DNA of 64,000 nucleotides from Microbacterium esteraromaticum (lineage in GTDB: Bacteria; Actinomycetota; Actinomycetes; Actinomycetales; Microbacteriaceae): contig NZ_CP118100.1 of the NCBI RefSeq assembly GCF_028747645.1, positions 310,001 to 374,000 on the forward strand, written 5' to 3'. The first letter of the stretch is position 1; each line of letters opens with the position of its first letter. The notes beneath the pieces are model-generated. The model was given only the letters and a program-made list of their open reading frames with translations. It ran no database searches and was not told the origin of the DNA. Below are positions 41,759-49,916 of the stretch, one piece after another. The position numbers and the translations under genes are program-made.

Positions 41759-43390
41759 ATGTCAATCAGTGATTTCACCGCCGACCGGCGCACCTTCTTC
41801 AAGGTCGCGGGCCTCGGCATCCTCGGCGCCGCTGCGGCGGGGTCGTTGGTCGGCTGCGGAACGCGGCAGGAGCTCGTCGTCTCGAGCGCCGACGCCGTGA
41901 AACTGCCCACATTCGTGAAGGCGGAGGGTCTGGCTGCCGACCTGGCAGGCACCGCCGAGGGCGTACCCGCCGCGTTCTTCAACTACCCGAAGAACCCGGT
42001 GCGCACGGTCAGCACCCCGCCGCTCAAGGGCGAGACCTTCTCGGCGATCACCAACATCTTCGGACCGCCCCCGAACGGGCGCGACAAGAACCCGGCCTGG
42101 CAGCAGATCGAGAACCGCCTGGGTGGCAAGCTCGACATCTCGGCGGTCTCATCGGACGACTTCACGGCGAAGATCAACACCACCATTGCCGGCAATGACG
42201 TGCCCGACATGCTGCTCGACAACGGCTACTCGATCCCGGACATCATCGGGTTCCTGCAGGCCAAGTGCCAGGACCTGACGCCGTTCCTGTCGGGTGACGC
42301 CATCAAGGACTACCCGAACCTCGCAGCGATCCCTGAGCTGTACTGGCGTCAGACCGTGCGCGACGGCAAGATCTACTTCATCCCGATCCCGCGCGGTGGC
42401 GCGGGTGGCCTCGGCTTCTACAACGGCAACCGCTTCGCCGAGGTCGGCGTCAGCGACACCTCGAAGATCAAGAACGCCGACGAGTATCTGTCGATCATGA
42501 AGGAGCTCACCAACGCCAAGGCGAACCGCTGGGCGTTCGGATCGAGCAGCTTCGGGCTGAGTGTGTTCCAGCAGCTGTTCGGCGTGCCCAACGTGTGGCG
42601 CGAAGAGAACGGCAAACTGACGTACTTCGCCGAGACCGACGAGTTCCTCGAGGCGATCCAGTTCGTGCAGAAGGCTGCCGCAGCCGGCTACATCGTGCCC
42701 GGTAGCGAGGCCTGGACGAAGTCGCAGATGGTCAACGCGTTCACCAACGGTCAGGTCGCACAGGTCTACGACGGGCTGCCGGCGTACTTCAAGTCGGACG
42801 GCTACGGCGTCACCGTGCCCGGTTCGGCGCCGTTCGTGCCGTTCGCCGCGGCCGGTGGCAAGCCCACCGCGTGGCTGGACAACGTCGTGTTCGGCCGCAC
42901 CATGTTCAAGAAGAACGATGAAGCGTCGATCAAGAAGCTGCTCGGCATCGCCAACCTGCTGGCCGCCCCGTTCGGCAGCGAGGAGTACTTGCTCGTCAAC
43001 TACGGCGTCGAGGGCACCGACTACACGCTCGACGGCAACGGCAACCCGTTGGCCACCGCCGATGCGCTGGCCAACACGACCGTGCCGTGGAAGTACATCG
43101 CCGCGCCCAGCCCGGTGCTGTACCTGCCGCAGCAGGAGCAGGTGATCCGCACGACCCACGAGGCATACTCCGCGCTGATCCCGATGGGCGTCGAGAACCC
43201 GACCGCCACCCTGTTCAGCCCGACCTTCGCCAAGAAGGGCAGCACCATGCGCCAGGGCATCATGGACACCGCGATCAGCTACATCGCCGGCCGCAAGTCG
43301 TTCGACGACGTCAAGGCCTCGGTCGAGTCGTGGCGCACCGGCGGCGGAGACAAGGCCCGCAGCGAGTACGAGAAGGCGCTGGGCGCCTGA
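41759..43390 (+). CDS. large substrate-binding lipoprotein (LipO/YtcQ type)
   Basis: A 543-residue binding protein, the long type that partners LplB/LplC permeases. The N terminus has a twin-arginine motif (DRRTFFKVAG) and a lipobox (SLVGC, Cys33), so it is probably exported folded by the Tat pathway and lipidated. It probably binds an oligosaccharide rich in uronic acid or deoxysugar, judged from the DUF2264 and GH29 neighbours (inference). Confidence 0.88.
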   Translation: MSISDFTADRRTFFKVAGLGILGAAAAGSLVGCGTRQELVVSSADAVKLPTFVKAEGLAADLAGTAEGVPAAFFNYPKNPVRTVSTPPLKGETFSAITNIFGPPPNGRDKNPAWQQIENRLGGKLDISAVSSDDFTAKINTTIAGNDVPDMLLDNGYSIPDIIGFLQAKCQDLTPFLSGDAIKDYPNLAAIPELYWRQTVRDGKIYFIPIPRGGAGGLGFYNGNRFAEVGVSDTSKIKNADEYLSIMKELTNAKANRWAFGSSSFGLSVFQQLFGVPNVWREENGKLTYFAETDEFLEAIQFVQKAAAAGYIVPGSEAWTKSQMVNAFTNGQVAQVYDGLPAYFKSDGYGVTVPGSAPFVPFAAAGGKPTAWLDNVVFGRTMFKKNDEASIKKLLGIANLLAAPFGSEEYLLVNYGVEGTDYTLDGNGNPLATADALANTTVPWKYIAAPSPVLYLPQQEQVIRTTHEAYSALIPMGVENPTATLFSPTFAKKGSTMRQGIMDTAISYIAGRKSFDDVKASVESWRTGGGDKARSEYEKALGA

Positions 43391-43392
43391 TC

Positions 43393-45333
43393 ATGCGCCA
43401 CGCGGCAGACGGCGCGTCCGCACGCGCACACTGGAACGGCATCGCCGACCTCTGGCTGAGCGCCGTGCTGCAGCGTGGCGCTCACAACCCGGCCGGGGTG
43501 ATCCTCCCCGGCCGGGTCACGGCCGACGGTGTGCGCCGGGAATCGATGGAGACGATCGGGCGCAGCTTTCTGCTCGCATCCTCCCGCATCGCGGGAGCAG
43601 AGCCGTCGGATGCTACCGCCGACGCCCTGATCGAGTTCTACGCCCAGGCCATCGTCGACGGCACCAGCCCGGAGCATCCCTCGCGCTGGCCGCTCGGCGT
43701 CACATGCCGGCCTCCGCTGACGGGGATCACGAACTCGATCGTCGAGGCTGCCAACCTGGCCTTCGGGCTCTACACGGCCGGTGACCGCTTCTGGCAGCGC
43801 TTCAGCGATGCCGAGCAGCAGCAGGTGCTCGGGTGGCTGCGCCATCATGCTCAGCGCGAGGTGTGGCAGAACAACTGGCAGCTCTTCCCGGCCATGGCCG
43901 AGGCCTTCATCCGGCACCGCGGCGGAGACACCCGCGGGCTGCGCAACGAGCGCAACATCGCGCGGGTCGAGGGGTGGTACCTCGGCGACGGGTGGTACAC
44001 CGACGGCCCGGGCCATGCGATCGACTACTACAACGCGTGGGCGATCCACCCGTATCTGTGGGCCTGGTACCGCATGACCGACCGCACCCAGACGCCCGAC
44101 GGGCAACGGCATCTCGAACGGCTGGCACAGTTCGTCGATGGGCTGTCGACGTTCATCGCCTCCGACGGCGCCCTGGTGCACTTCGGCCGCTCGCTCACAT
44201 ACCGCACCGCCGCGCTCGCGCCGCTCTGGTGCGCCGAGATCTCGGGTGTGAGCCCGCTCTCTGCTGGCCGCACTCGGCAGCTCGCGACCTCGGTACTCGA
44301 CGGTTTCGTCGACCACGGCGTCGGCGCCGACGGTCAGCTCAGCCTGGGCTGGTACGACGAGTGCCTCGACAGCATGCAGGACTACAGCGGGTTCGGCTCG
44401 CCCTATCTCGCCGGCATCGGCTTTCTCGGACTGAGCCTCGGCGACGGGCATCCGGTGTGGAACGCACCTGCCGAACCGGTCGCGGCCCCGCCGCGCACCC
44501 GCGCGTTCGACGACACCGGACTCAGCATCAGCACGGCGGGCGGCGACGCCCCGGTCGTGCTGATCAACCACGGCTCAGACCACGCCGACCTGCCGGTGCA
44601 GAACCACGGCATCCCCGACGGCGACGACCCGCACTACGCGTCGTTCGCCTACTCGACGCACACCGCCCCCGAGGTCGGTGCGGGGTGGCTGCAGGCCGTC
44701 GACGGGCACATCGCGCTGTTCGACGGTCAGGGGCGCCCAAGTCGACGGGTGAAGATCCGCGGCACGGCGGCCGAAGGGGCCATGAGCGCCTCGGTGCATC
44801 TGCCGCAGATCGACGGGGCACTGATCCCCGGCGCCCATATCGTCACCGCCTCGGTCGTGAACCGCGGCATGGAGGTGCGCGCGCACCTGGTCACCGCTCC
44901 GCTCGCCCACGACCGGCTGCGCGAGGGCGCGTTCGCGCTCGCCGCGGACGCGCCGCCGGCGGTGTCGTCGGATGCCCGCGCGCTCACCGCCGAAGCCGTG
45001 GGCGACGCGCATCGCGTCGTGCTCACCGGGCTGCACGGCTGGGAGGAACCGGCCGTCGTCGAACACCGCGGCGTCAACGCCATGGGCGAGTACTCGGCCA
45101 TTCCGACCCTGTGGGCGACGCGCTCCTCGGCGCAGACGGTGCACGTCGCGCTGCATCAACTGCTCGGCGCCGACGACGATCCGGTCGCCGCGCGTCGGGA
45201 TCTGCAGGTGTCTGTCGACGGAACGCGCATCTGCGTGCAGTGGCCCGACGACGGCATCCGCGTGGATCTCGATCTGTGCACGGTGGTGCCGTGGGACGGC
45301 CAGCCCGGCCGCATCGGCGGCGCCCGGGTCTGA
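43393..45333 (+). CDS. DUF2264 glycan-degrading enzyme (GH154-like)
   Basis: A 646-residue protein. The N-terminal half is an (alpha/alpha) barrel with aromatic, acidic motifs (NNWQLFPAMAEAF; EGWYLGDGWYTDGPGHAIDYY; DYSGFGSPYLAG), and the C-terminal half is a beta-rich domain. DUF2264 proteins have been placed in glycoside hydrolase family GH154, where beta-glucuronidase activity is known (from memory). There is no signal peptide, so it acts inside the cell. It starts 2 nt after the binding-protein stop and ends in a strong terminator. Confidence 0.8.
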   Translation: MRHAADGASARAHWNGIADLWLSAVLQRGAHNPAGVILPGRVTADGVRRESMETIGRSFLLASSRIAGAEPSDATADALIEFYAQAIVDGTSPEHPSRWPLGVTCRPPLTGITNSIVEAANLAFGLYTAGDRFWQRFSDAEQQQVLGWLRHHAQREVWQNNWQLFPAMAEAFIRHRGGDTRGLRNERNIARVEGWYLGDGWYTDGPGHAIDYYNAWAIHPYLWAWYRMTDRTQTPDGQRHLERLAQFVDGLSTFIASDGALVHFGRSLTYRTAALAPLWCAEISGVSPLSAGRTRQLATSVLDGFVDHGVGADGQLSLGWYDECLDSMQDYSGFGSPYLAGIGFLGLSLGDGHPVWNAPAEPVAAPPRTRAFDDTGLSISTAGGDAPVVLINHGSDHADLPVQNHGIPDGDDPHYASFAYSTHTAPEVGAGWLQAVDGHIALFDGQGRPSRRVKIRGTAAEGAMSASVHLPQIDGALIPGAHIVTASVVNRGMEVRAHLVTAPLAHDRLREGAFALAADAPPAVSSDARALTAEAVGDAHRVVLTGLHGWEEPAVVEHRGVNAMGEYSAIPTLWATRSSAQTVHVALHQLLGADDDPVAARRDLQVSVDGTRICVQWPDDGIRVDLDLCTVVPWDGQPGRIGGARV

Positions 45334-45347
45334 CATCCGCCTCTCCT

Positions 45348-45381
45348 GACGATGCCCGCATCGGCCGATGCGGGCATCGTC
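45348..45381. terminator. bidirectional terminator, perfect 34-bp palindrome
   Basis: GACGATGCCCGCATCGG followed directly by its complement (17-bp arms, no loop beyond the central bases), between the convergent DUF2264 and fucosidase genes. Confidence 0.8.
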
Positions 45382-45393
45382 GTGACAGGAGTG

Positions 45394-46836
45394 TCACATG
45401 AAGGCGTCGGCGCGGTCGGCGTTCTGTGCGGTCGGCCGCCCGAGGGCGAGCTCGATCACGAAGGCGCGGCCTGTGGCGAAGTCCGCCGGGATGAGCACGT
45501 CGTAGTGGATCGCGGAGTCGAGGTCGTACCCGATGTCGCGGCGGTGCAGCTCGAGCGCGGCGCCGGTGGCGAGTAGGCGGGCAGAGACGGGCACCAGGGC
45601 CGCGTCGGCGGGGAAGCGCAGGCGGGCGACGCCTGTGACCGGCCGGTGCGTCACGGTGACGTACACGCTGTCGTCGTTGCCGGTGAGGTGCCCCATGCCG
45701 GTGGGCTCGAGGTCGACGTGCGAGGCGTCGTAGACGGCCGCGGCGTTCTGTGCCACCCAGTCGCCGAGATGCTCGGCAACCCGGGTCTCGTGCGCCGTCA
45801 TGCGACCCGAGCCATCGGGGCCGAAGTTGACGACCAGGTTGCCGCCCATCGATCGGCACCGCATCAGCAGATCGACGAGGTCGTCGGCGGTCTTCTGGTA
45901 GTGCCCGGAGGTGTCGTGCATGTACCCCCACGCGTTCGGACCGATCGTCATGGCGCAGTCCCAGTCGTTGCCGTCGAGCATCTCGCGGTTTCGCGGAAGC
46001 TTGCGCTCCCAACCCTGCTCGTAGTCGCCGAGGAGCGCCCCGGCCGAATCGAAGTGGCGGGCGCCGTGCTCGTCGTTGCGAAACCGCGACCCGATGATCA
46101 GTCCCGGGCGGCGTTCGCGCAGCTCTTGCTCGAGACGGTGGGTGAACTCGTGCGAGGCGATCCACGACTCGTCCCACGTGCCGTCGAACCAGAGGCCCCG
46201 CGCGGCGGGGTACCGATCGAGCAGTTCGAGCAGCTGTGCGCGGGTGTAGTCCAGGAAGTCCTGCCAACCGGCCCGACTGTCGTCGCAGGCGGGCACGGTG
46301 CGGGTGTATCCGGGATGCGACCAATCGAGTACCGAGAAGTACAGGAAGACGTCGATGCCCTCGGCCGTGTACGCGTCGACGACCTCGCCGACCAAGTCGC
46401 GGTCGCAGGGCGACGAGGCGACGGTGTACTCGGAGTACGCCGACGGCCACAGCGCGAAGCCGTCGTGGTGCTTGGTCGTGAAGATCGCGTACCGGGCGCC
46501 CATCTGCTTCGCCTGCCGTGCCCACGCGCGGGCGTCGAGCTCGGTCGGGTCGAACACCTCGTTGAGACGGTCGTACGTCTCGGTCCAGTTCTCGGGGGCG
46601 TCCGGTCCGCGCCAGGAACGGATCCACTCCGGAGCTGGCGAGGTCGAGGTCTTGCCGTTCCACTGGTTGCCGGGGATCGAGTACAGGCCGAAGTGGATGA
46701 ACTGGCCGAGCCCGTAGGCGCGGAACCGGCGCATGGCCTCATCGTCCCGGCGGGTCACGAGCGGACCGTACTGCACCGGCCGTGCGGCCGTTTCGTCGCG
46801 GCGGCGATCGGTCCAGGGGGAAAGAACGACGGGCAT
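45394..46836 (-). CDS. alpha-L-fucosidase, GH29
   Basis: A 480-residue enzyme. GQFIHFGLYSIPG, ARYAIFTTKHHDGFALWPS and the catalytic strand GLWFDGTWDESW (nucleophile Asp) are diagnostic of GH29. YFSVLDWSHPGY and SMGGNLVVNFGPDGSG are further family blocks. There is no signal peptide: it should cleave fucose from imported oligosaccharides in the cytoplasm. The ATG at 46836 has GAGAGG 6-7 nt upstream. An operator at 46853-46868 places it in the same regulon as the DUF2264 operon. Confidence 0.9.
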   Translation of the reverse strand: MPVVLSPWTDRRRDETAARPVQYGPLVTRRDDEAMRRFRAYGLGQFIHFGLYSIPGNQWNGKTSTSPAPEWIRSWRGPDAPENWTETYDRLNEVFDPTELDARAWARQAKQMGARYAIFTTKHHDGFALWPSAYSEYTVASSPCDRDLVGEVVDAYTAEGIDVFLYFSVLDWSHPGYTRTVPACDDSRAGWQDFLDYTRAQLLELLDRYPAARGLWFDGTWDESWIASHEFTHRLEQELRERRPGLIIGSRFRNDEHGARHFDSAGALLGDYEQGWERKLPRNREMLDGNDWDCAMTIGPNAWGYMHDTSGHYQKTADDLVDLLMRCRSMGGNLVVNFGPDGSGRMTAHETRVAEHLGDWVAQNAAAVYDASHVDLEPTGMGHLTGNDDSVYVTVTHRPVTGVARLRFPADAALVPVSARLLATGAALELHRRDIGYDLDSAIHYDVLIPADFATGRAFVIELALGRPTAQNADRADAFM

Positions 46837-46852
46837 GGCGGCCTCTCGATAG

Positions 46853-46902
46853 TTGGAAAGCGCTTACCTGTAATTCTAGGCAACCGCGTCTCGGATAGGC
46901 AA
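46853..46902 (-). promoter_or_regulatory. fucosidase promoter and LacI-type operator
   Basis: On the minus strand TTGCCT (46897-46902) and TAGAAT (46873-46878) are 18 bp apart. TTGGAAAGCGCTTACC (plus-strand reading, 46853-46868) covers the expected transcription start and matches the other two operators in its GAAA-nCGn-TTAC core. Confidence 0.7.
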
Positions 46903-46930
46903 CGTTCCGGTCGTCGGTGAGGGCCGCGGG

Positions 46931-46936
46931 TAGTCT
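46931..46936 (+). promoter_or_regulatory. -10 of the permuted amine oxidase gene
   Basis: TAGTCT ends 9 nt before the ATG at 46946; the leader can be only a few bases. Confidence 0.45.
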
Positions 46937-46945
46937 GTCAGGACG

Positions 46946-48334
46946 ATGAGCATCACTCGCCGCACCCTGCTCGCCGGCGCCGGTACCGGTGCCGTTGCGG
47001 TGCTCCTCGCGGCCTGCACGCCCGAACCGGCGCCGGCGCCGACCCGCACCAGCACCCCGGGGCCGAAGCCGTCGCCGCCGGTCGGCGTCCCCGCACCCGC
47101 GGCATGGGCGCGATCCGCCTGGTCCACCGACCCGTACTCCCTCGGGGCGGTCAGCTACCTGCCCGTCGGCTCCGATCCGCAGCGCCGCGAGACCCTTGCC
47201 GCTCCCGTCATGGACCGGCTCTTCTTCGCCGGCGAGGCCACTGATGCCGCGTACCCGGGAACCGTGCTGGGGGCCGTCGACTCCGGGCGCCGCGCGGGCC
47301 AGGAGGTGCTGACACGGGCATCCGACACCGAACGCGTCGCCGTCATCGGCGCCGGCGCAGCCGGAGTCGCCGCGGCACGCACCGTCGCCGACGCCGGCCA
47401 CACCGTCACGATCTTCGAGGCTCGCGAGCGCACCGGAGGGCGGTTGCTCACCCGCGGGGACGACGACGGCTGGCCGTTTCCCGTACAGCTCGGCGCCTGG
47501 TTGCTCTCCGTCGAGGACGTCGCGGCACTGGAAGCGCGACTGATCACCGTCGGTGAGGGGCGGATCGCGTTCGACAGCGCCACCGGGTGGACCGCCGACG
47601 GGCCGACCGACACGCTCGATGTCGAGCCGGTTGTTCGTGCCATCGAGCAGGCGGGCGAGCTGCCGACCGACGTCCCCGTCGCCGAGGCCGTCACTCTCAG
47701 CGGCGCCGACCCGACCGATCCCGCACTCGCCGCGGCACTGGCGTGGATGTCTGCCACCACCGGCGCCGACCCGGAACGGGCGTCCAGCTGGTACGCGCCC
47801 GATATGGCGCCCGATGCGCTCACCGGCGTGACCGGCGACCTCAGCGCCTTCATCGACGAGAGCCTCACCGGCATCGCCGTCACGCTCGCCTCTCCGGTCG
47901 TGCGCGCCGCCTACGACGAGCGCGGCGTCAGTCTGCGCATGGGCACGGGCGAATCGCTGTCGTTCGACCGCGTCATCGTCACTGCGCCGCTCGGCGTGCT
48001 GCAGCAGCAGGGCATCGAGTTCGCGCCCGCGCTGCCGTTCGCGCACCGCGGCGCGATCGCCGACCTCGTGGCCGGGTACGTCGAGACGGTGTGGATGCGC
48101 TTCGACGAGCCGTTCTGGGACGCCGAACAGACGATCTGGCACGTCATCGGCGGCGATGGCATGATCCGCACCTGGCTCAACCTGCTGCCCATCACGGGCG
48201 AGCCGGTGCTCGTGGGTCTGGTCGGCGGTGCCCCCGCGCAGAAGTTCGCCGGGCTCAGCGACCAGGATGCGAAGGACGCCGCATGGGCGTCACTGGCGTT
48301 CTTCGCGCCGGTCCCGGACGCGCAAGAGCAGTGA
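46946..48334 (+). CDS. exported flavin amine oxidase-like lipoprotein, circularly permuted
   Basis: A 462-residue FAD-dependent oxidase of the monoamine-oxidase fold. The N terminus has a Tat motif (ITRRTLLAGAG) and a lipobox (LLAAC, Cys24), so it is anchored outside the membrane. Residues 54-122 (STDPYSLGAVSYLPVG; LFFAGEATDAAYPGTVLGA; SGRRAGQEVL) are what normally forms the C-terminal FAD-binding end of this family. Only after them come the usual N-terminal elements: VAVIGAGAAG (131-140), the FEARERTGGR block (157-166), and the substrate domain to the stop. The usual C-terminal motif is not repeated at the end. This is a circular permutation joined by a short TRASDTE linker. The substrate is unknown. 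Its last 80 bp overlap the convergent gene. Confidence 0.85.
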   Translation: MSITRRTLLAGAGTGAVAVLLAACTPEPAPAPTRTSTPGPKPSPPVGVPAPAAWARSAWSTDPYSLGAVSYLPVGSDPQRRETLAAPVMDRLFFAGEATDAAYPGTVLGAVDSGRRAGQEVLTRASDTERVAVIGAGAAGVAAARTVADAGHTVTIFEARERTGGRLLTRGDDDGWPFPVQLGAWLLSVEDVAALEARLITVGEGRIAFDSATGWTADGPTDTLDVEPVVRAIEQAGELPTDVPVAEAVTLSGADPTDPALAAALAWMSATTGADPERASSWYAPDMAPDALTGVTGDLSAFIDESLTGIAVTLASPVVRAAYDERGVSLRMGTGESLSFDRVIVTAPLGVLQQQGIEFAPALPFAHRGAIADLVAGYVETVWMRFDEPFWDAEQTIWHVIGGDGMIRTWLNLLPITGEPVLVGLVGGAPAQKFAGLSDQDAKDAAWASLAFFAPVPDAQEQ

Positions 48335-48971
48335 CCGCCCCGTCGCCCGCGGTCGGACGCAGCCGGCTCAGCAGCACCAGGACGGTCGCCACGAGTGCGA
48401 AGATCGACAGTGCGACCAGGCAACTCAGCACCATCTCGACTAGGCCAGACACCTGCCGTGGGTCGAGGAAGTAGTACGGGTACCAGCCGATCACGCTGCC
48501 GCGCCAGATCGTGAACGCTCCCCACAGCAGCGGGTACAGCAGCACGAACGGCACCACGCGCCAGGGGGCGCCGCGCCGGCCCGGCCCGAGCACCCAGGCC
48601 GCGACCGACCAGGTGGGTAGTACGAAGTGCAGTACGACATCCGACCACGGAACGGTGATCGGAATGCCCCGCACACCCGCCTGCCAGACGATCAGGGCGA
48701 AGGCGAGGCCGGCGGTGATCGTCCAGCTCAGCACCAGCGCGCGTGCCGTGGTCAACCAGGCCGGATCCTCATCCGCGCGCAGAGCGATGATGCCGGCGAC
48801 CAGGGCGAGCGCCGCGAAAGCGGTGTTGGACTGGATCGTCAGATAGGCGAAGAAGTTGTCGCCGGCGACCGTCTGGGCGCCCATGCCCCACAGCATCCGA
48901 TGCACGAGCGCGACGACGCACACGACCGCGGCGAGCAGTCGCGACCACCCGAAGATCCGTCTCGTCAGCAC
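48255..48971 (-). CDS. Pr6Pr-family membrane protein
   Basis: A 238-residue protein with six hydrophobic segments. SNTAFAALALVAGIIALRAD, DVVLHFVLPTWSVAAWVLGP and YPYYFLDPRQVSGLVEMVLS match the Pr6Pr (FAR-17a/AIG1-like) group, whose function in bacteria is unknown. The GTG at 48971 is the only start before the first segment, with AGGAGG about 11 nt upstream. TAGACT at 49022-49027 (minus strand) could be its -10. The C-terminal 26 codons overlap the amine oxidase gene on the other strand. Confidence 0.78.
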   Translation of the reverse strand: MLTRRIFGWSRLLAAVVCVVALVHRMLWGMGAQTVAGDNFFAYLTIQSNTAFAALALVAGIIALRADEDPAWLTTARALVLSWTITAGLAFALIVWQAGVRGIPITVPWSDVVLHFVLPTWSVAAWVLGPGRRGAPWRVVPFVLLYPLLWGAFTIWRGSVIGWYPYYFLDPRQVSGLVEMVLSCLVALSIFALVATVLVLLSRLRPTAGDGAVTALARPGPARRTPVTPMRRPSHPGR

Positions 48972-49067
48972 TCGGTCGTCGTCCTCCTGACGCTGTCGCT
49001 CGTCCGCGCGGGCGTCTCCCGAGTCTACGGAACCGACGCCCGGGCCCCGGCCGTCACCCGCCGCGGC

Positions 49068-49073
49068 TAGAGT
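49068..49073 (+). promoter_or_regulatory. -10 of the fluoride channel operon
   Basis: TAGAGT ends 7 nt before the GTG at 49081. Confidence 0.5.
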
Positions 49074-49080
49074 GGCGCAG

Positions 49081-49485
49081 GTGACGAACCCCACGCCCCC
49101 GCGCGCCGTCGTGCGCCGGGCCGCGCTCGCCGCGGCGGGCGGTGCGATCGGCACCGCCGCGCGGCTGGGAGTCGGGATGCTGGTGCCGGGGGCTCTGGCG
49201 CACGGGGCGGCCGCCGGCGTGGTCGTGGCCAATGTGCTGGGCTCGCTGCTGCTGGGGGTACTCGTCGCCCGCCTGCCGTTCTCGGATCTGCGGATCTTCG
49301 TCGGCACCGGCATGCTCGGCGGGTTCACCACCTACAGCGCGTTCGCCGTCGACACCGTCACGCTGTGGGCGACCGCCCCGGCGCTCGCCGTCGGCTACGT
49401 CGTCGTGAGCATCGCGCTCGGTCTCGCGGCAGCCGCCCTCGGGCTGCGGCTCGGACGTCGGCCGATGCGGGGGAGTGCAGCATGA
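49081..49485 (+). CDS. crcB: fluoride channel subunit CrcB/Fluc, first of a pair
   Basis: A 134-residue protein with four membrane segments. ANVLGSLLLGV holds the conserved Asn, and GGFTTYSAFAVDTV is the Phe-box region. In homodimeric channels this reads TTFSTF; here the first Phe is Tyr and the second is kept. Paired with the overlapping next gene, it should form an antiparallel heterodimer that exports fluoride. The GTG at 49081 agrees with the -10 spacing; GTG 49072 would place the -10 inside the coding region. Confidence 0.9.
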   Translation: MTNPTPPRAVVRRAALAAAGGAIGTAARLGVGMLVPGALAHGAAAGVVVANVLGSLLLGVLVARLPFSDLRIFVGTGMLGGFTTYSAFAVDTVTLWATAPALAVGYVVVSIALGLAAAALGLRLGRRPMRGSAA

Positions 49486-49841
49486 CTCCGTTGCTGTTCG
49501 CGCTCGCGGCCGCGTGCGGAGGTCTGGGAGCCGGCGTGCGCTATCTCGTCGACACGATGGTCGCGCGGTACGCGGGCACCCGTTTCCCCTGGGGCGTGAT
49601 GCTGATCAACGTCACCGGATCACTCGCTCTCGGGGTCGTGGTCGGTGCGCTGCCGGAATCCGCGTTCGTCATCGGCGCCGGATTCCTCGGCGGATACACG
49701 ACCTTCAGCACCGCCATGGTCGACACCGTCGCACTGTGGCGCGACGGTGCGCGACGGGCATCCGCTCTCAACGCGGTGGGGATGCTGATTCTGGCCGTCC
49801 TTGCGGCAGGCGGCGGATTGCTCATCGGTCGGGCGCTGTGA
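49482..49841 (+). CDS. crcB: fluoride channel subunit CrcB/Fluc, second of a pair
   Basis: A 119-residue protein with four membrane segments. INVTGSLALGV holds the conserved Asn, and GGYTTFSTAMVDTV is the Phe-box region with the first Phe kept and the second replaced by Ala. That is complementary to the first subunit. The ATGA overlap ensures equal synthesis, as expected for a heterodimer. Confidence 0.9.
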   Translation: MTPLLFALAAACGGLGAGVRYLVDTMVARYAGTRFPWGVMLINVTGSLALGVVVGALPESAFVIGAGFLGGYTTFSTAMVDTVALWRDGARRASALNAVGMLILAVLAAGGGLLIGRAL

Positions 49842-49889
49842 ACTGACGCGCTGCGGCTGGTGTTCCCAGCGACCTCCAAGCTCTGCAAA

Positions 49890-49903
49890 TGTACAAATGT
49901 ACA
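49890..49903. promoter_or_regulatory. operator-like palindrome before tetR
   Basis: TGTACA (49890-49895), AA, TGTACA (49898-49903): a palindrome made of two palindromes, 13 nt before the TetR start. Probably the autoregulatory site that also controls the efflux gene. Confidence 0.65.
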
Positions 49904-49916
49904 GAAGGGGGTGGGG

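Noticed and set aside
48335..48500. Frameshifted C-terminal end of the amine oxidase downstream of its stop
   Set aside because: No DPYS or GEAT-type motif in any forward frame there; the only copy is at the N terminus, so this is a permutation, not a frameshift.
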